This document shows positions 1 through 12,500 of a stretch of 64,000 bases of DNA, one piece after another. The stretch is from NCBI GenBank assembly GCA_029449235.1, contig JANATG010000011.1:1766001-1830000 (forward strand), written 5' to 3'. This stretch comes from Linnemannia schmuckeri. Its lineage: Eukaryota > Mortierellomycota > Mortierellomycetes > Mortierellales > Mortierellaceae. The position numbers and the translations under genes were made by a program. Every line of letters starts with the position of its first letter. Position 1 is the stretch's first letter. The notes under the pieces are model-generated. The model was not told the DNA's origin. It did no database searches and saw nothing but the letters and a program-made list of their open reading frames with translations.

Positions 1-1410
1 TGGTATGCTCGGAATGAGCGGATCGCCGCAAGATGATCCCTACAAGAAAAATATGCATAAAAATAATAATGTTGGTTGTTAAATTCAACTGCTTCCTGTA
101 TCCTATTCCTTGTTCATCATGCTCAAAACAGCGCCCATGATTCGTCGAAAGGATCATTACCCAAGACGCAGCTTCAGCAACCCTGCTCTGTAAAGGGCGT
201 GCTCTGTCCATGCGAAAAGTTCCTCGCATTTTTCGTTGGGGTTGTTTTGGATCCAGAGGGCAACATTATCATACGATACAATAGCCTCGGGGATCCTGCC
301 TTCTTCCTCTAGTGCTAATCCCTTGACAGTTAATCCACAAGCGATCAGAGCAAAGTTGTAGCCTGATGGGAGTCGAACTGGAGGAAGCTGGATGTTTTGA
401 AGGTAATGAGCGACACGTTGTACACGATCTGGTGCGTTGGTCGCCATTGCTGCTCTTGCAAGAACAATTGCCGCGTACTATTTTACATACACACAAAAAA
501 ATAAGGGGTATTGGTCGTCAGTTCATCATGTCAGTTCATGTCAGTTCAGGGTCAGTCGTTTCGACACGAGGGAGACATGCCGCTGACAAAAAAATCATCT
601 TTGTTGGGTAACATTTTGCTTCTCAAAAAAATGAACATACCTCCTGATGCTCCTCAGGGCCTTTTGACAAGACTCGCTCGAGCTTTTCGACAGCCTCCTG
701 GATCGACTCTTGGCGGATGGGCGGACTTGAAGCAATGTTGTCTGGGGTATCATCCAACGATGTCATGTATGTCCACTTCTGAGCCCTACGGATAGCAATT
801 TCTGCCTCTCCTACTGCCAGTTCCAGCATGGCCGTATTTGCAAGCACTATTGTATAAAAAAGACGAGAGTTAGGGTTGTGGTGTGCTTCAAAGGAAAATG
901 TTTATGGCTGCTTCTCTATCGAGTTGAAAAAGAGCCCTGGTCCGTAGCACGCAGAGTTCCGACTAAAAACTTGTTCGTCCGTCGTTTTTCTTCCACGAAA
1001 GTAAGTCTTGGTTTGTTTAAGATAAACTGAATGTACTCCAGCATTCCCTCCACAACCCTGATGAGCCCTTTCGAACGTTCCTTTTTTTTTTAAAAAAAAA
1101 AAAAAAAAACTCGCGGCTGTCTTTTGTCGGTGTTTTCCATGAACGAGGTCAACCTGGCCCTGAATCCAACGACCGTGTGATGTCAAACCTGATTACATTC
1201 CTAGCGCATGTCACCTGTCACAGACTTTTCTCACAATGCTTCTCTCTCCCTCCCATTATTCCCACAGTTTTTGAAAGAAAACTTACCGATGCCATCCTTG
1301 TTGTGTTTGACATAACGACGTGCAAATTCAGCGAAGGTAGGGTAGTTTGCCTTTGCTCTGGCATTTTGAAAGTCTCGCTCGATGACTTGAGCCTTTGCAG
1401 TCAGTGCCAT
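1..1410 (-). CDS. TTC7/Ypp1-like TPR scaffold protein, N-terminal part (gene cut by window edge)
   Basis: Four exons join in phase: 1410-1287, 846-641, 477-161 and 39-1 (the last runs off the window). About 228 codons are visible. The start MALTAKAQVIERDF is the first ATG of an open exon. The protein is all helical, with TPR-like pieces such as EEEGRIPEAIVSYDNVALW and, across the last junction, LGDHLAAIRSFRAY. This resembles the N-terminal region of the fungal Ypp1 / animal TTC7 family. Family knowledge: Ypp1/TTC7 with Efr3 recruits phosphatidylinositol 4-kinase (Stt4/PI4KA) to the plasma membrane. The joins are supported by phase and by continuous helical sequence. The family call rests on recognition without an alignment, so another TPR cargo-transport protein is possible. 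Intron 1 (847-1286) contains a T10-A18 run near 1080-1110. Confidence 0.6.
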
Positions 1411-3535
1411 TATGTAGTGTGTGTGTGAGGTGATGAATCAGTTGGTAAGTTGAGGGAATGAGAGTAGGAAAAAAGGAAAGATGACCAGACAAGGGAGAAT
1501 TGAATGTGAATGAGAATGTGAATGAGAATGTGAGGACTAAGAAGACGAAGAGAGTGAGTAAAAGCGTCCTGTTTATGTGAAGGAGAGAATTAAGGGAACG
1601 AGTTGAAGAGAAAGGAAAAAAGAAGAGAAGTGAAAAGTGATAAAGGGGGGATAAAATGGAAGGACACGAAACAAATCAGAAAAGCCTGTGGGCTTCAAGA
1701 AATAAACGGTCGCGGCTGTGGGGGGATCAGATCAGCCGTAATGGAATAGAAAGGGGAGATAGGGAAGAAGGAAGAGTTTCTGAACAATGGATCAATGCAA
1801 AGTTGAAGAAGAAGAAAGAAAAGAAAACGACAAAAGAAAAGAGAATAGCTGTCCTTTATCTCTCCAATGGGTTTTCCTCTACCTTCTGTCTAAAGCAAAC
1901 ACATAAGGACAATGCGCTCACGTTTGCCCATCTTGCTCGTCTTTTTGTTCATTCCAGGGCACAAAAGACAGTTGTGCATTGATTGAGACACAAAAAGCAG
2001 TAGGTAACATGGTTCCTCCTCCTGCTGCTGGAACATTAGCCAAAGAGCAAGCAAGCAAGAACACAATCGACACAACATGTGCATGTGTCAAAAAGAATGT
2101 ATTGCCAGCGTCAACAAAGTTCACTTTAGCAACCGCATTGTGCTCGTCTATTGTTGCTGTTGCGCCAACAACACCTTCAATTCAAACCAACTCATTCAAT
2201 TCACCTTTTCTGGCACCGTGCGCGCATTCGGTTGGCACAATACGCATGAGTTATTTGAAGGTCGTTTTTTGGAAACATGAATTATCCAGTCAGAAATCAT
2301 TTATTACAGATGGGTTGCCAGGGGCTCCAGGATTTCTGATCACTTGACTAGTATCACTCTCCAGCTACTCGCAATAACATCAACAGCAGCTACACTGCCT
2401 CCCGAGAAAGAGGCTACCATGGCATCTACTAATGATTTACCCATTCTCTTTAATTCCTTTCCATTTCCTTGTACCACCATCAAAATTGAGTTTTGAGACC
2501 CTATGCTGTGTCTATCTCTTTTTGTTTTCGCCTCTCTTTTTCTCTCTTTCTCGCTGTTGCTTTTTTTTTTTTTTTTTCATCGTCTCTCTCTTTTTTTTGC
2601 TCACTCTGTTTTGATGCGGAATGTGGAGTGTTTATCTTTTCCCCTATCCCACTCTTGCCTCTCTCTTCCACTTTGCTCATTCGCATTAAGAAAATCAAAA
2701 GTACGCCCAACACTCATCCAGTACTCCACCACACTCCTGCACTCATTCAATCACCTACTTCCTCCACATAAATTGTTCGGGCCAATGAGACCCATCCAGC
2801 AAGTAGCTATTTTCTGTATGCATTTCTTTGACCTCGTTATTTCCCGGCTCCTTTCATACGTAAAGACCATTCAGATTCTTATCCTTATTTCGTTCATTCA
2901 TTGACTCTACTTTCGCTCGCCTACTCGCCCCACCCAACATCAGCTGTTATCCCTTCTTCTTCTTCTTTGACGCACTCTTTTGTTTGTATTGTTAGTGCTT
3001 TTGTGCTTCGTCAATTTTGTTTACGTTTTTCATTTTCCTTCTTCAAGATGGACAGAGAAAGGAGGGACAAGATGGCAGTGTTAATAAACCACCATCCGGG
3101 TTTCCTCCTCCAAGTATTCCACGCTAGAACCATACCTTTTTGTTATTGTTGTTGTTTTACGGGACGGCTCGGTCGGCTGGCCCTAGTGCATTGGCCGTTA
3201 CTAATCCCGTATCACCGACGTCTGTTCTCGCTCTCCATTCATTTTTTTCTCTTCTCCAATCTCTACCTTCCAACCTCGAAAACTTAAAGAATCATCCCAC
3301 ACGTTGGATCACAACAACTCTACTGCTCACAATTCCAACCCCCGACTTGTTTCCTCTCCACATGTTGCGCAAAGGGTAGAAATAAAGCATTTCGATTTTT
3401 TTAAAAAAAACTACGACTATATACAGTATGAAGAAAAAGAAAAATGAACGAACGGACAATAAAAAACAAATGCACGTTTTGTGCTTGCTTTTTGTACGCT
3501 GTAACTTGTGCGGTGTGCGTTGTCTGGTGTTCGCT
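1411..3535. other. Intergenic region without a supported gene
   Basis: This lies between the start of the TTC7-like gene and the end of the MPN gene. The segment at 1411-1860 is purine-rich on the plus strand, which is a pyrimidine-rich leader for the minus-strand gene that starts at 1410. The segment at 2430-2680 is C/T-rich with a T15 run near 2563. Open frames here (for example 2432-2904 and 3140-3379) are products of low complexity and have no recognisable domain. Confidence 0.6.
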
Positions 3536-6500
3536 TTACCCAATAACAGACTCCCATCCCGATAATTCCTGTTCAACAAGCGCCAGGAACGGATCCTTGA
3601 TCAAGCCGCCAAATGTCGCCGCCGCCCACGCCTTGCTGCTGCCCTGGCTTTGGTGAGATGACGACGTTGCCGAGGAAGACGACAGCGACGATGACACCGA
3701 TGACGCGGACGACGATGCGGATGCTGCAGAGGCAAAGGACGCATTACTGAGACTGCGCACCATCCCCTGGCCCTGGTCCTGAGAATCGAGACCGTCCGTC
3801 TCTCCCACATCCAATGACACATCCTCATCCTTACTCTCATTCGTGTCCTCATCGCCCTCGTCATCTTTAGACTCAGTCTTGGATTCTTCAGCCTTGGGCT
3901 TGGCCTCGGGCTCAGACTCGACTTCAACATTCTCGCTCTCAACCTTCTCACCGTTTTTCTCGCCATCCTTCTCCTCCTGAGGAGCAGTAGACTCGACACC
4001 TTCCATAGCCTCACTGCTGCTATCAGTTGAACTTGACGTCGCCAAAACCTCCGCTGCAAGAACCGCCAATACAGCCACATCCTCGTCTTCCACAATCTTC
4101 TCTTCCGCCTCAACAGCTGCAGCGGGCAAGATCTCGGGATCCATAATAGCAGACTCGCTAGCTTCACCACTAACAGTAACAACAGCAACTGTTGGAGTTT
4201 CAGCAACAGCAGCAGCCTTGCCAGCAACCTCATCTACGTCCTGACCATCGCCAGAAGCAACAGCACCTTCCTGCTCCCCCTCCTTCTCCTTCTCTTGCTC
4301 TTGCTCCTGCTCTTGCTCCTGGCTCTTCAAGAGACTGTTCCTGAGCCACGGCATACGACGACCCAACGACACCAACATCTTTTGAAGTTTGGTTTCGTTC
4401 TCTTCCTGACGCCATTGCTCCTTAAAGTTTGTCCGTTCTGGTGAATCCCTATACTCGTCAAATAGCTTCACCTATTGAGTTTGAGTTAAACGCGAAAAAA
4501 GCTCACATGTTAGCATACTAATACATTACTTGCCATTACTTTTGCGGATTCGATTACACTATTTTGAGAGTCCTTACCCAGAGAGAGGACTCTTCCTCAG
4601 GAAGACGTTCGTCTTCAATCAAGTCGTAGACGAGTCGCTTGGGGTGGCCACGTTCCTGGGGCGATTGGCTGATATAGAACCAGTTGATCACAGATGACAG
4701 CCCAGGCAACCTCTCATCATAAGGACCTATTTGTCACATGGACGACGTGTAAACATATTAGCCAAAGTTGAACAACGAACTCGAATAGCCAAAACAGATG
4801 AAATCCAAAAAAGACAGATTAAAGACGTACCGACGATAGCGCCGACAAAGGGCTCCTCGTTCATGGCCTCATCCTTGAACAGACTCTGATAACTGGTCTG
4901 GTTCTCAATATCGACCAACGAAGGATCAGGCGTAAAAGTAGGATGAGAATGATACCATCCTACAATCCGCATATTCCGCTTCTCAATCTCCTGCCGGACC
5001 TCAAACTCTGACGTTGGATCCATTTCCACATTGATATGGTTATGCTCCGTCGGCAACGATCGACAGGGGAAAATTGCCTTGACGTGAATCGTCCTCGTCG
5101 CAGGGGTCCATTCGCCGGCGAGGAATCCGATAATCTCAGAGGTCATCAAATGAGCATGGAAATCCATCCCCAAAAGAACGTTCGACTGGACCTTGATCCC
5201 AAAGGGCTGACACCCGACCACACCCGAGTTGGGTTGTCCACAAAAGGGCTCGCACTTGACCATTGTCAAGGGATCCAGGTCGCTGGCCATTTGACGGTAG
5301 TGGATCGAGGAGCGGTCTCGAGCACTGCGAAGGCGTGCTTTCGAGTAGTCTGTCCTTCCAGTGTAGACTGGCTCATCCGATGAGTTGTCGACTCTGGCGC
5401 GCGAGGACTCCTTATGAACCTTGGGAGCCTTGCGACTACGTTTTTTTTCAGAGAGGGGTTAGCAAACATTTTGATGGATTTATCGGTGGCGTTCCAAACG
5501 GAATAGTTGACCGCATAAATAAATTCCAAGATAAATTACATTTTAAGCTCCTTCATCTCTTTGACAGCTTCCTTCATGGACTCCTTCGCGTCTTTTGCTT
5601 CTAAAGCTTCGACGACCTTCTTCTCCTTTGCCTGCGCCTTCTCAGCCTTGATAGCAGCCGTAGAATCTGGTGTGAAAATGGTACCGCCCTGGATAGGGAG
5701 TAGCGAAGGATCGTCTAACATTCTCTGTGAAAGATAAGGCCGTGCGGCCGAGGAGTAAGGGTTGAGGTCATTTCCAGAGAGGGTGTATCCAGGTCCTGAC
5801 TCCAGCACTTTGGCTGGCAAGGGTATGTTGTCCCTGAATAACTTGATAAAGTGCTTTTGGGCGTGACTCCTGATCGAGTTGGCATCGCGTGTCGCAACGT
5901 GTTGCTCGACCTATTTGACATCATTTGACGGGTAAGTGAGCGATGGGTTGAACTTATCCAACCAGGCAAGTAAACCGCAAAATGGCAGAAAAAAACGTAT
6001 ACATACACTGCGCCAGTTGCGGCCAAAGATATCAAGCGCCTCAACAAAAGCCCTCTCCTCCGTTTCGCTGTAAACTCCAGTGTTGTATCCCGTAGGCGCC
6101 TCCTTGACAAGCTTGACTTTAGGTACTGCCGGCGCTGCAGCGACCTCTACCTTTGGTGTTGTTGCTATTCCATCTCCAGCATCAGTAGATGAAGGAGCCG
6201 TTGCTGTCTCGCCTGACGATACAACGGCCGCCGTCTCTGTTGCATTGGACGCTGTATTGATAGTGGTTTCTAGTGTTGTAGTAGGAGTCGCTGAAGTGGT
6301 TGTGGTGGTGGCTGTAGTTGCTGTTGCTGCTGGGGGAGCGGACTTTGGTGTTGACTTTGCAGTAGGCTTAGGGATTGGCTTGGCAACAGGCGCAGGCGCG
6401 GGCTTTGCCTTCTTCCTACCGGCTATGATCATCGAGAGTTCAGCACACATAAATAATGACGCGTAGTTTTGGTTAATAAATAATATTATATGTGTCCACG

Positions 6501-6943
6501 AGAAACAGTAAAGCGCCAATCACAGGAGTAATAAAAAATACACTGAAAGTGGAAAAGGAAAATCGCATAGAAAAAATAAAACTTTATGTCTAGCAGGTAA
6601 AAGATCTCCTTCACTCACCAGCGCGTTTGGACTTGGACTTAGGCTTATAGTTATAATCATGGCGATAATCCTCGTCTTCGTCTGAATAATCACTGTCGCC
6701 TCCACGTCCACCCCCACCACCGAATCCTCCATAGTGAATGTCGTTATTGTACTCTGCATAATACCCGTTTCCGTCCCCTCCGCCTTCTTGTGCCAAAAGT
6801 TGAGCAATCAGTGCCGAGCTCATCTCTTCTTCCTCTTCCTTGCTCAGAATTCTATCGGTTGTGGTGTCGAGGGATGAGCTGTCGTTAAGTTTTTGTTTCT
6901 TGGTCGACTTGGAGCCGCCGGACATCGATTTCTTAGGTGGCAT
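3536..6943 (-). CDS. MYSM1-like histone H2A deubiquitinase: Myb/SANT plus JAMM-type MPN domain
   Basis: Six exons (6943-6619, 6422-6007, 5910-5540, 5435-4831, 4726-4578, 4471-3536) join in phase to give about 933 residues. The N-terminus is acidic and low complexity. A Myb/SANT-SHAQKYF unit spans about 218-275 across the exon 2/3 junction (SETEERAFVEALDIFGRNWR, then SIRSHAQKHF). A Lys/Glu/Ala coiled coil covers about 320-370. The MPN domain covers about 420-610 with an intact JAMM zinc site: E471, H533 and H535 (GWYHSHP) and D546. This indicates an active metalloprotease that cleaves isopeptide-linked ubiquitin. The last exon adds a 300-residue acidic Ser/Glu-rich tail. Animal MYSM1 has SANT, SWIRM and MPN; no SWIRM is visible here. 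Function by family: nuclear removal of ubiquitin from H2A. The substrate in this fungus is inferred. MPND-like is the alternative family name. Confidence 0.85.
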
Positions 6944-9072
6944 GGTTGTTGAGTAGTTATTGCTGCGAAGGAGGGGTCATGAAGGTTGTGCGAGTAAAAA
7001 GCGAGAGTGAGTTTTTTTTGTAGTGATGGTAGAACTTCAATCGATCTCAGGTCCCTGAGTTTTTTTTTCGCGGATTCGCGTGACGTCACTTTTTTTTTCT
7101 GTACCTCAACTGCTCTTTGTTTTCGTGATCGCATACGATGATACCTCTACTTGTCGAACCATCCACTTGGTTCTCTTCAAACTCCCTCTCAAAGACCAAC
7201 AAAATTCTTATCCCTCGACATGAAGACCGTCTCACAACAACTCCGGGACTGGTGGTAACAGACCGGTTTTTTGCCGCTCCTACCGCCAAGGAGATTCATG
7301 CAAAAAATTGACCTTTTCCCTCTTTGCCCTCTGTCGCCCTCTCACCCTTCTTGTTTTTTTTCCCAGGCCCCAGTCAACTTAAATCATCATGCGCCAAAGA
7401 ATAATTAACCCTTGGGAACCGACGGGAAACAAAATAAGACCTCAAGAAAATGAATGAAAGACGAATAAAGGGGTTTTGAAGAATCTAATAACAAAAAGAT
7501 TAAAAAAATGACAAGCAAGCTATGCTAATTCAAATTTTGAGATGATAAGCGCGGGAAGGAAAGAAGCCAAATAGTACGACATCCAAGCCTTTATTCCTTC
7601 CCCTGTACCTAGCTTACTGTAGTACCTTGGATAAGAGACACAAGAACTAGTCAGGTCGGACCTATTGAACGAAATAGATAAATCGGCGTCCTACCCTTTA
7701 TTTATCTCCTTCCCTTCCCCCCTAGGTTCATTTGCTGATATCTGTCATTTACTGTAGTAACTTGTTGCTGTGAAAAACTCCTCGGAGTAAAATTCACTGT
7801 AGCAAGGTGCTCTCTTGGGCTCGCACCTCCATCTTCAACTTGTCCTCTTCTCCCCCTACTCCTCTCCTCCATTCCTTTCTCTGTACTTTCGCTCTCATTG
7901 AAAACAAAAAAATGGTGCTCTCTCACTCACGCAGACATACAGACTCTGTCTCTCCAAATATTTCTCCACCTTCCTATTTTCCTTGTTTTGTAATTCCTGG
8001 ACATGTACCAATGCCAATGCAAACAAAATGCGCCGCCCGTCTGCGGCTCCTTCCTCCGCTGCTGTCGCCGCATCTGTGTGGGGAGGGAGAAAACGGTACC
8101 CTTTTTTTGGTGCTCAGCTTCGATCGACCATTCGAAAGAAGGACTAGCGTAGCGCAATAAGCGCAGTCGAAATCATCAGTTCCTTGTGTGAAATTCAAAA
8201 CAGGGCATCCATTCCTTTGAGAAGGTCATCTGGTTACAGTCGATCGGCTTGGGTGGAAATCAATACAGAGGAAGGAGGGGACGGGATAGGCTCTTATTAA
8301 TAGTTTGAGCAACCAAAGTCGACAGCCATCCAACACCCACCCATCTACGCATCCATGATCGGAGGTAAAGGTAGCGTGTTGACGTAGTGAGTGTTTTGTT
8401 GTTTTGATAATTGCTGGCTCTCTTTTGCTGTTTTGCTCCTTTGGTCCCTCTCTTTTTCGCTTTTTTTGCTCCGCAATCACTTTTGTCTTGACTGGTGCGC
8501 TGGGCTGGTTGACTGGCTGGGCCGTTGCTGACTTTTTTTTGGGGGGGAGAGGGGGCTTTGGCGCACAGAGCCAACAACGTGCTCCAACTGCTGTTTCAAT
8601 TCAAACGACGACTAACCAATTTACAAACAGTGGAAGGAACCTCAGTGACACCAATCCTCAGACACACAAAGAAAGAAAAAAAAGAAAAGAAAAAGAGAGA
8701 GGCAAACAACCAGATGACTTGAGCGATGCATCCGCCTCTCCCTTCTTCTTCTTTCTCTGCTGGTTACCCCTACCTTTGTTCGGTTACTCGGTTGTTGTGT
8801 TTTGGGTTGAATTAAAAGCCATAGTAGCTTCCCAAAGAAACTAGCCATATCTTACCCGTGCTCTCTCTTGCTCTCTCTGGTTTCTATGTGCGCCATGTGA
8901 ACAAGGGCTAGAACCCAAATATCACCCATTATCCAAAGTAGGGGGAACCGAACAAGAGACAGATAAAAGTTTGGGCTTTCACTTTACTCTATCCCTTCAT
9001 CCCCATTGTTGTTGTCTGTTCATATACCACGCTGGTTGTTTACTCCTGAACTAGGATAAAGGGAGAAAAAGG

Positions 9073-9111
<39 letters not shown>

Positions 9112-9115
9112 GAGG
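9073..9115. repeat. Poly-A run (43 nt)
   Basis: An uninterrupted run of 43 A on the plus strand, the longest homopolymer in the window, in the gene-free region upstream of the zinc-finger gene. Confidence 0.9.
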
Positions 9116-11399
9116 GGAACCGGAACAGGCCTCGGCTCTCTTCATCTGGGCCCCCACTTCCACTTCCTATAATAAACCGAGTTCCCCTTCCGTATCCCGC
9201 CTCTTTCCTCCATCTCTCTTCCTTCCAGTCGATTGCTCAGTTTTTTGACTCAAAAGATACATAAAAATCTCCGTACTGGTCGGTCCATCTCGTTTTTTGT
9301 TGGACCACCTGGCCCCCCTCTTCCGCATCTGGATCTTCTATCTTCGACGAACAAGCTTGGCTTTGCGGCTTGTTGACTTGCTGACAAACGATCCCGCATT
9401 TGGTCGGGATCTGGACTAAAAGACCGCTCGACAAAATAACATAAAAAAAAAAACCGAGGAGGAGGATAAACAACAACATCCATAAACACATCAATCAAGC
9501 CATTGGACTTGCAAGGCGCCTTTCCCTACCATACGAAAACAACAAATGAACAGAAAGAAAAAAAAGAGGGTGGTCAGGGCATCTGGGCAATTACCATGAC
9601 CGAATGCCTCTTGTTTTTTTATCCTTTGTTTACTTTGGATAAGCTGTAGGTCGGCGGACATGGATGACGAACCACGTTCTTTACCCTACCACCCTTCTTC
9701 TTCCCTCCCTTTTTCCCTTCTTTCCCCAGGGGAAGGGGCGTAGGAAGAAGGAATGAGAGAAAGGACCGGGCCATCATCGTCGTCTGTTTGTTTATATCGA
9801 CATCAACAGACAAACAGCCTCCAGTAGGTGATTTAGACTCCCTATCCCTAAATGAACCCCATCATCACCCACCCAACGACTTACTCGCCCATCCGACGTC
9901 TCCATCTTTTTTTTTTGTTTTCCGTCACGCCTCCCTTTTCCCTTTGTTCTCTCTGCGCATGTCGTTATTTGTTTTGTTGGTGTTTGTTGCTTTGGGCTCG
10001 TGGTCGACCTGTCGACTAGACCGAACGACCCCCCACCCCCCCTTTCTTCACCTCACAGACACTTCACCGTCAGCCAGCCCAGCCCACCCATCCATCCGAC
10101 CGACCCTGCCAACCAACCTAGTTAGCCAGCTCAGCAAAACGGAGCGTTTCCATACTTTCTAACTCCTGTTTTAGCCTAAAATAAACAAAAACAAAACGCC
10201 TTTGCCTCCAAATCACCAAAACATCACAAAACAATGGTTGAACTCATTGAGTGACAAGACAAGACTGACTTGATTGCATTAGTCGCTTTGGAACTAGGGT
10301 GTTCGGCACCTGGTCATACAAAGCTTGTGCCTTATTTTTGTTGTTGTTGTTCAGCGGATGAAGCGAAGAGGTATGATCGGATGGATAGACAGTGCAGAAG
10401 AGGCACAAGGGGAAGGGGAAAAAAGGTTCATTATCATTCCTCTCTTGACACCTGGACTTTTAGTCAAACCCCTGTATGGCTGATGATGAGTGGTGAGTAA
10501 CGTGGGCAAAACAGGGCAAGGGGAAAAGGAAGGAAAAGAAGGGACGGCATGAAGGAAAGGAAAGAAAAGAAACAAAGAAGAGACTTGGATGATGGCGAAG
10601 GAAGGGGTGAAGGGAAGTGAAGAGGCCCTATTTTCATGCCTGTCTGTCTGTAAATCTGTCTCAGTGTCAGCCTGGAGCGCGGTGGACCATGCCCTATTGC
10701 ATGGAACAAAAAAATTGCATAGGAGAATGAGTATGAATAGAGAGAGAGACCATGGGAAATGGGGAGGGAGATACGGACGTGTTAGTGTGTAAGTGTAGTG
10801 GTGGTTTGCCCATCGTCCCTTTTTTTTCTTCTTTTCTTTGATGGCCTTTACTCGCCAGGATGGAAGCCCCTATTTTATCCCGTACCATGCCATGCCATGC
10901 CCTTCAGAGTGATGAGCCAGATGGTACTAGTGTGTGTCTGTCGGCACATTACATGCTTAACCCAACTTCCTTCCCCCTGTTCCCTTCCTCTCCCCTGTTT
11001 ATCTTTTTTTTGTTGGTGATGCTCATCGTCATTGTCATTTTTTTTTCTCCTTTGTTGATTTGTGCTGGATAGGTGAATGGATCTGGATGCTTGTTGTTGT
11101 TTTGTTATGCTTTGCCTTCGTGCATTTGCACTTTGCTTTTGATGCCTTGTTCAGATATGTATTCAAACAAGAGAGCTCGCTCCCTCGTCCACCGCCTCCT
11201 TCCATGGTCCCCGTTGGCACAAGTGTGTGTGAGAGAGAGGGAGCAAGTGAATGAAAAGAAGGAAGTAGAGAGCAGTTACGCAAGAAGAACATGAAGAAAT
11301 AAGAAGCCATAGCCATGGCCATATCAACCACTCTTATTTTGTACGTCTATTCAAATGAAACTGATTGAATTGAAGACTTTGATTTTATTTTGGCTTTTT

Positions 11400-12500
11400 A
11401 GATATATTTTTCCTTGCCCCTTCTAGTCTTGCTCCTCACTTCTGTTTCCCTTCCGGCACCCGACCTGGGTTCCCATCTTTTTTTTTTTTTTCCTTTTTTT
11501 TTTTTTTTTTTTTTTTTGTCTTTCACCATATCAACATCATATCATATCCATACCCGCACATCACCCGCCACTTTTTTCTTCTCTTTTTCCTCCATTCACC
11601 TCTTTTCTCTTCTCTCTTCTCTTTTCTCTTTTCTCTTTTCTCTTTTCTCTTTCCTTTTCTCCATTCCTCTTCTTTTCTTTTTCTTCTCCAACACTCATCC
11701 ACCTCTCCTTCCATTCTTGTTAGTCCAACTCACTCACTCACTCTGCCACGGACCATCCCCTTCTTTTCTTCTATACCTTCCACATCTCACTCTTTGTTCT
11801 ACTCACTCCCCCCATTCCTATTCTTGCCCCTTCTTCCCCTCCCTTTTATTTTCTCTTGCACCCATTCCTCCTCGGCACTTTCTTACTCTCGTATACCCCT
11901 ACTTTGCTTTTCTACTCATTTCCTCACTCCCACTCGTCCCAACTGCCAGCACTCCCTCGCCTAACCCAACTACTACCCCCACCAACAAACTCTTATCAAC
12001 TCCAGACAGGCACTCCATATATCTCAGGTACAGACCCTTCCCTCCCTATTTTTTTATTCTCTTGACCTCTCCTCCCTCTCTCCCCCTCTTGCTCTCTTCA
12101 CTCTCATTCTTTTTTTTCTTCTTTGTACTCGTGTCATACTATCGCCTCTCGCACATACATATACAACACAGCAAATCCTCAAACACACATCATACAGCAC
12201 ACACCTCTTGCACATACGTACCCCTACTACAACCATCCACTTTTATCCTGGCCTGGCTGACTTGTGGGCGTGAGTCGATGTTGTGCCCCAGCTTGAAATC
12301 TAGTTTCGGCCCCATACGGCTTCCCCTTTCTTGCTTGCCCTCTCCTCCCCCCGTCCCACTCTCTTTTCCTTTCTCTCCCACAGCCCATCGGTCGACCGGG
12401 GCGACATGGTGGCAATGGGGCTGGTTTGTGGTTCATTGCCACATTTAGTATGGACGTTTCGACTCTCTCCCCTCTCTCTGTCTATTTTGCCCCCGCTCTA
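11400..12500 (+). promoter_or_regulatory. Pyrimidine-rich tract upstream of the zinc-finger gene
   Basis: For roughly 1.1 kb the plus strand is overwhelmingly C and T. It includes T-runs at 11478-11518 and repeated TTCTC units near 11600-11660. Such tracts are common in promoters and 5' leaders of filamentous fungi. It lies 0.9-2 kb before the ATG at 13427, on the expected strand. The 344-residue open frame inside it is an artefact of this composition. Confidence 0.45.

Noticed and set aside
3601..4233. 210-residue Arg/Leu-rich frame on the minus strand
   Set aside because: It is a shifted-frame shadow of the acidic last exon of the MYSM1-like gene.
11414..12448. 344-residue open frame on the plus strand
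   Set aside because: It consists of Phe/Ser/Leu/Pro strings read from a C/T-rich tract; there is no domain and other frames are open as well.
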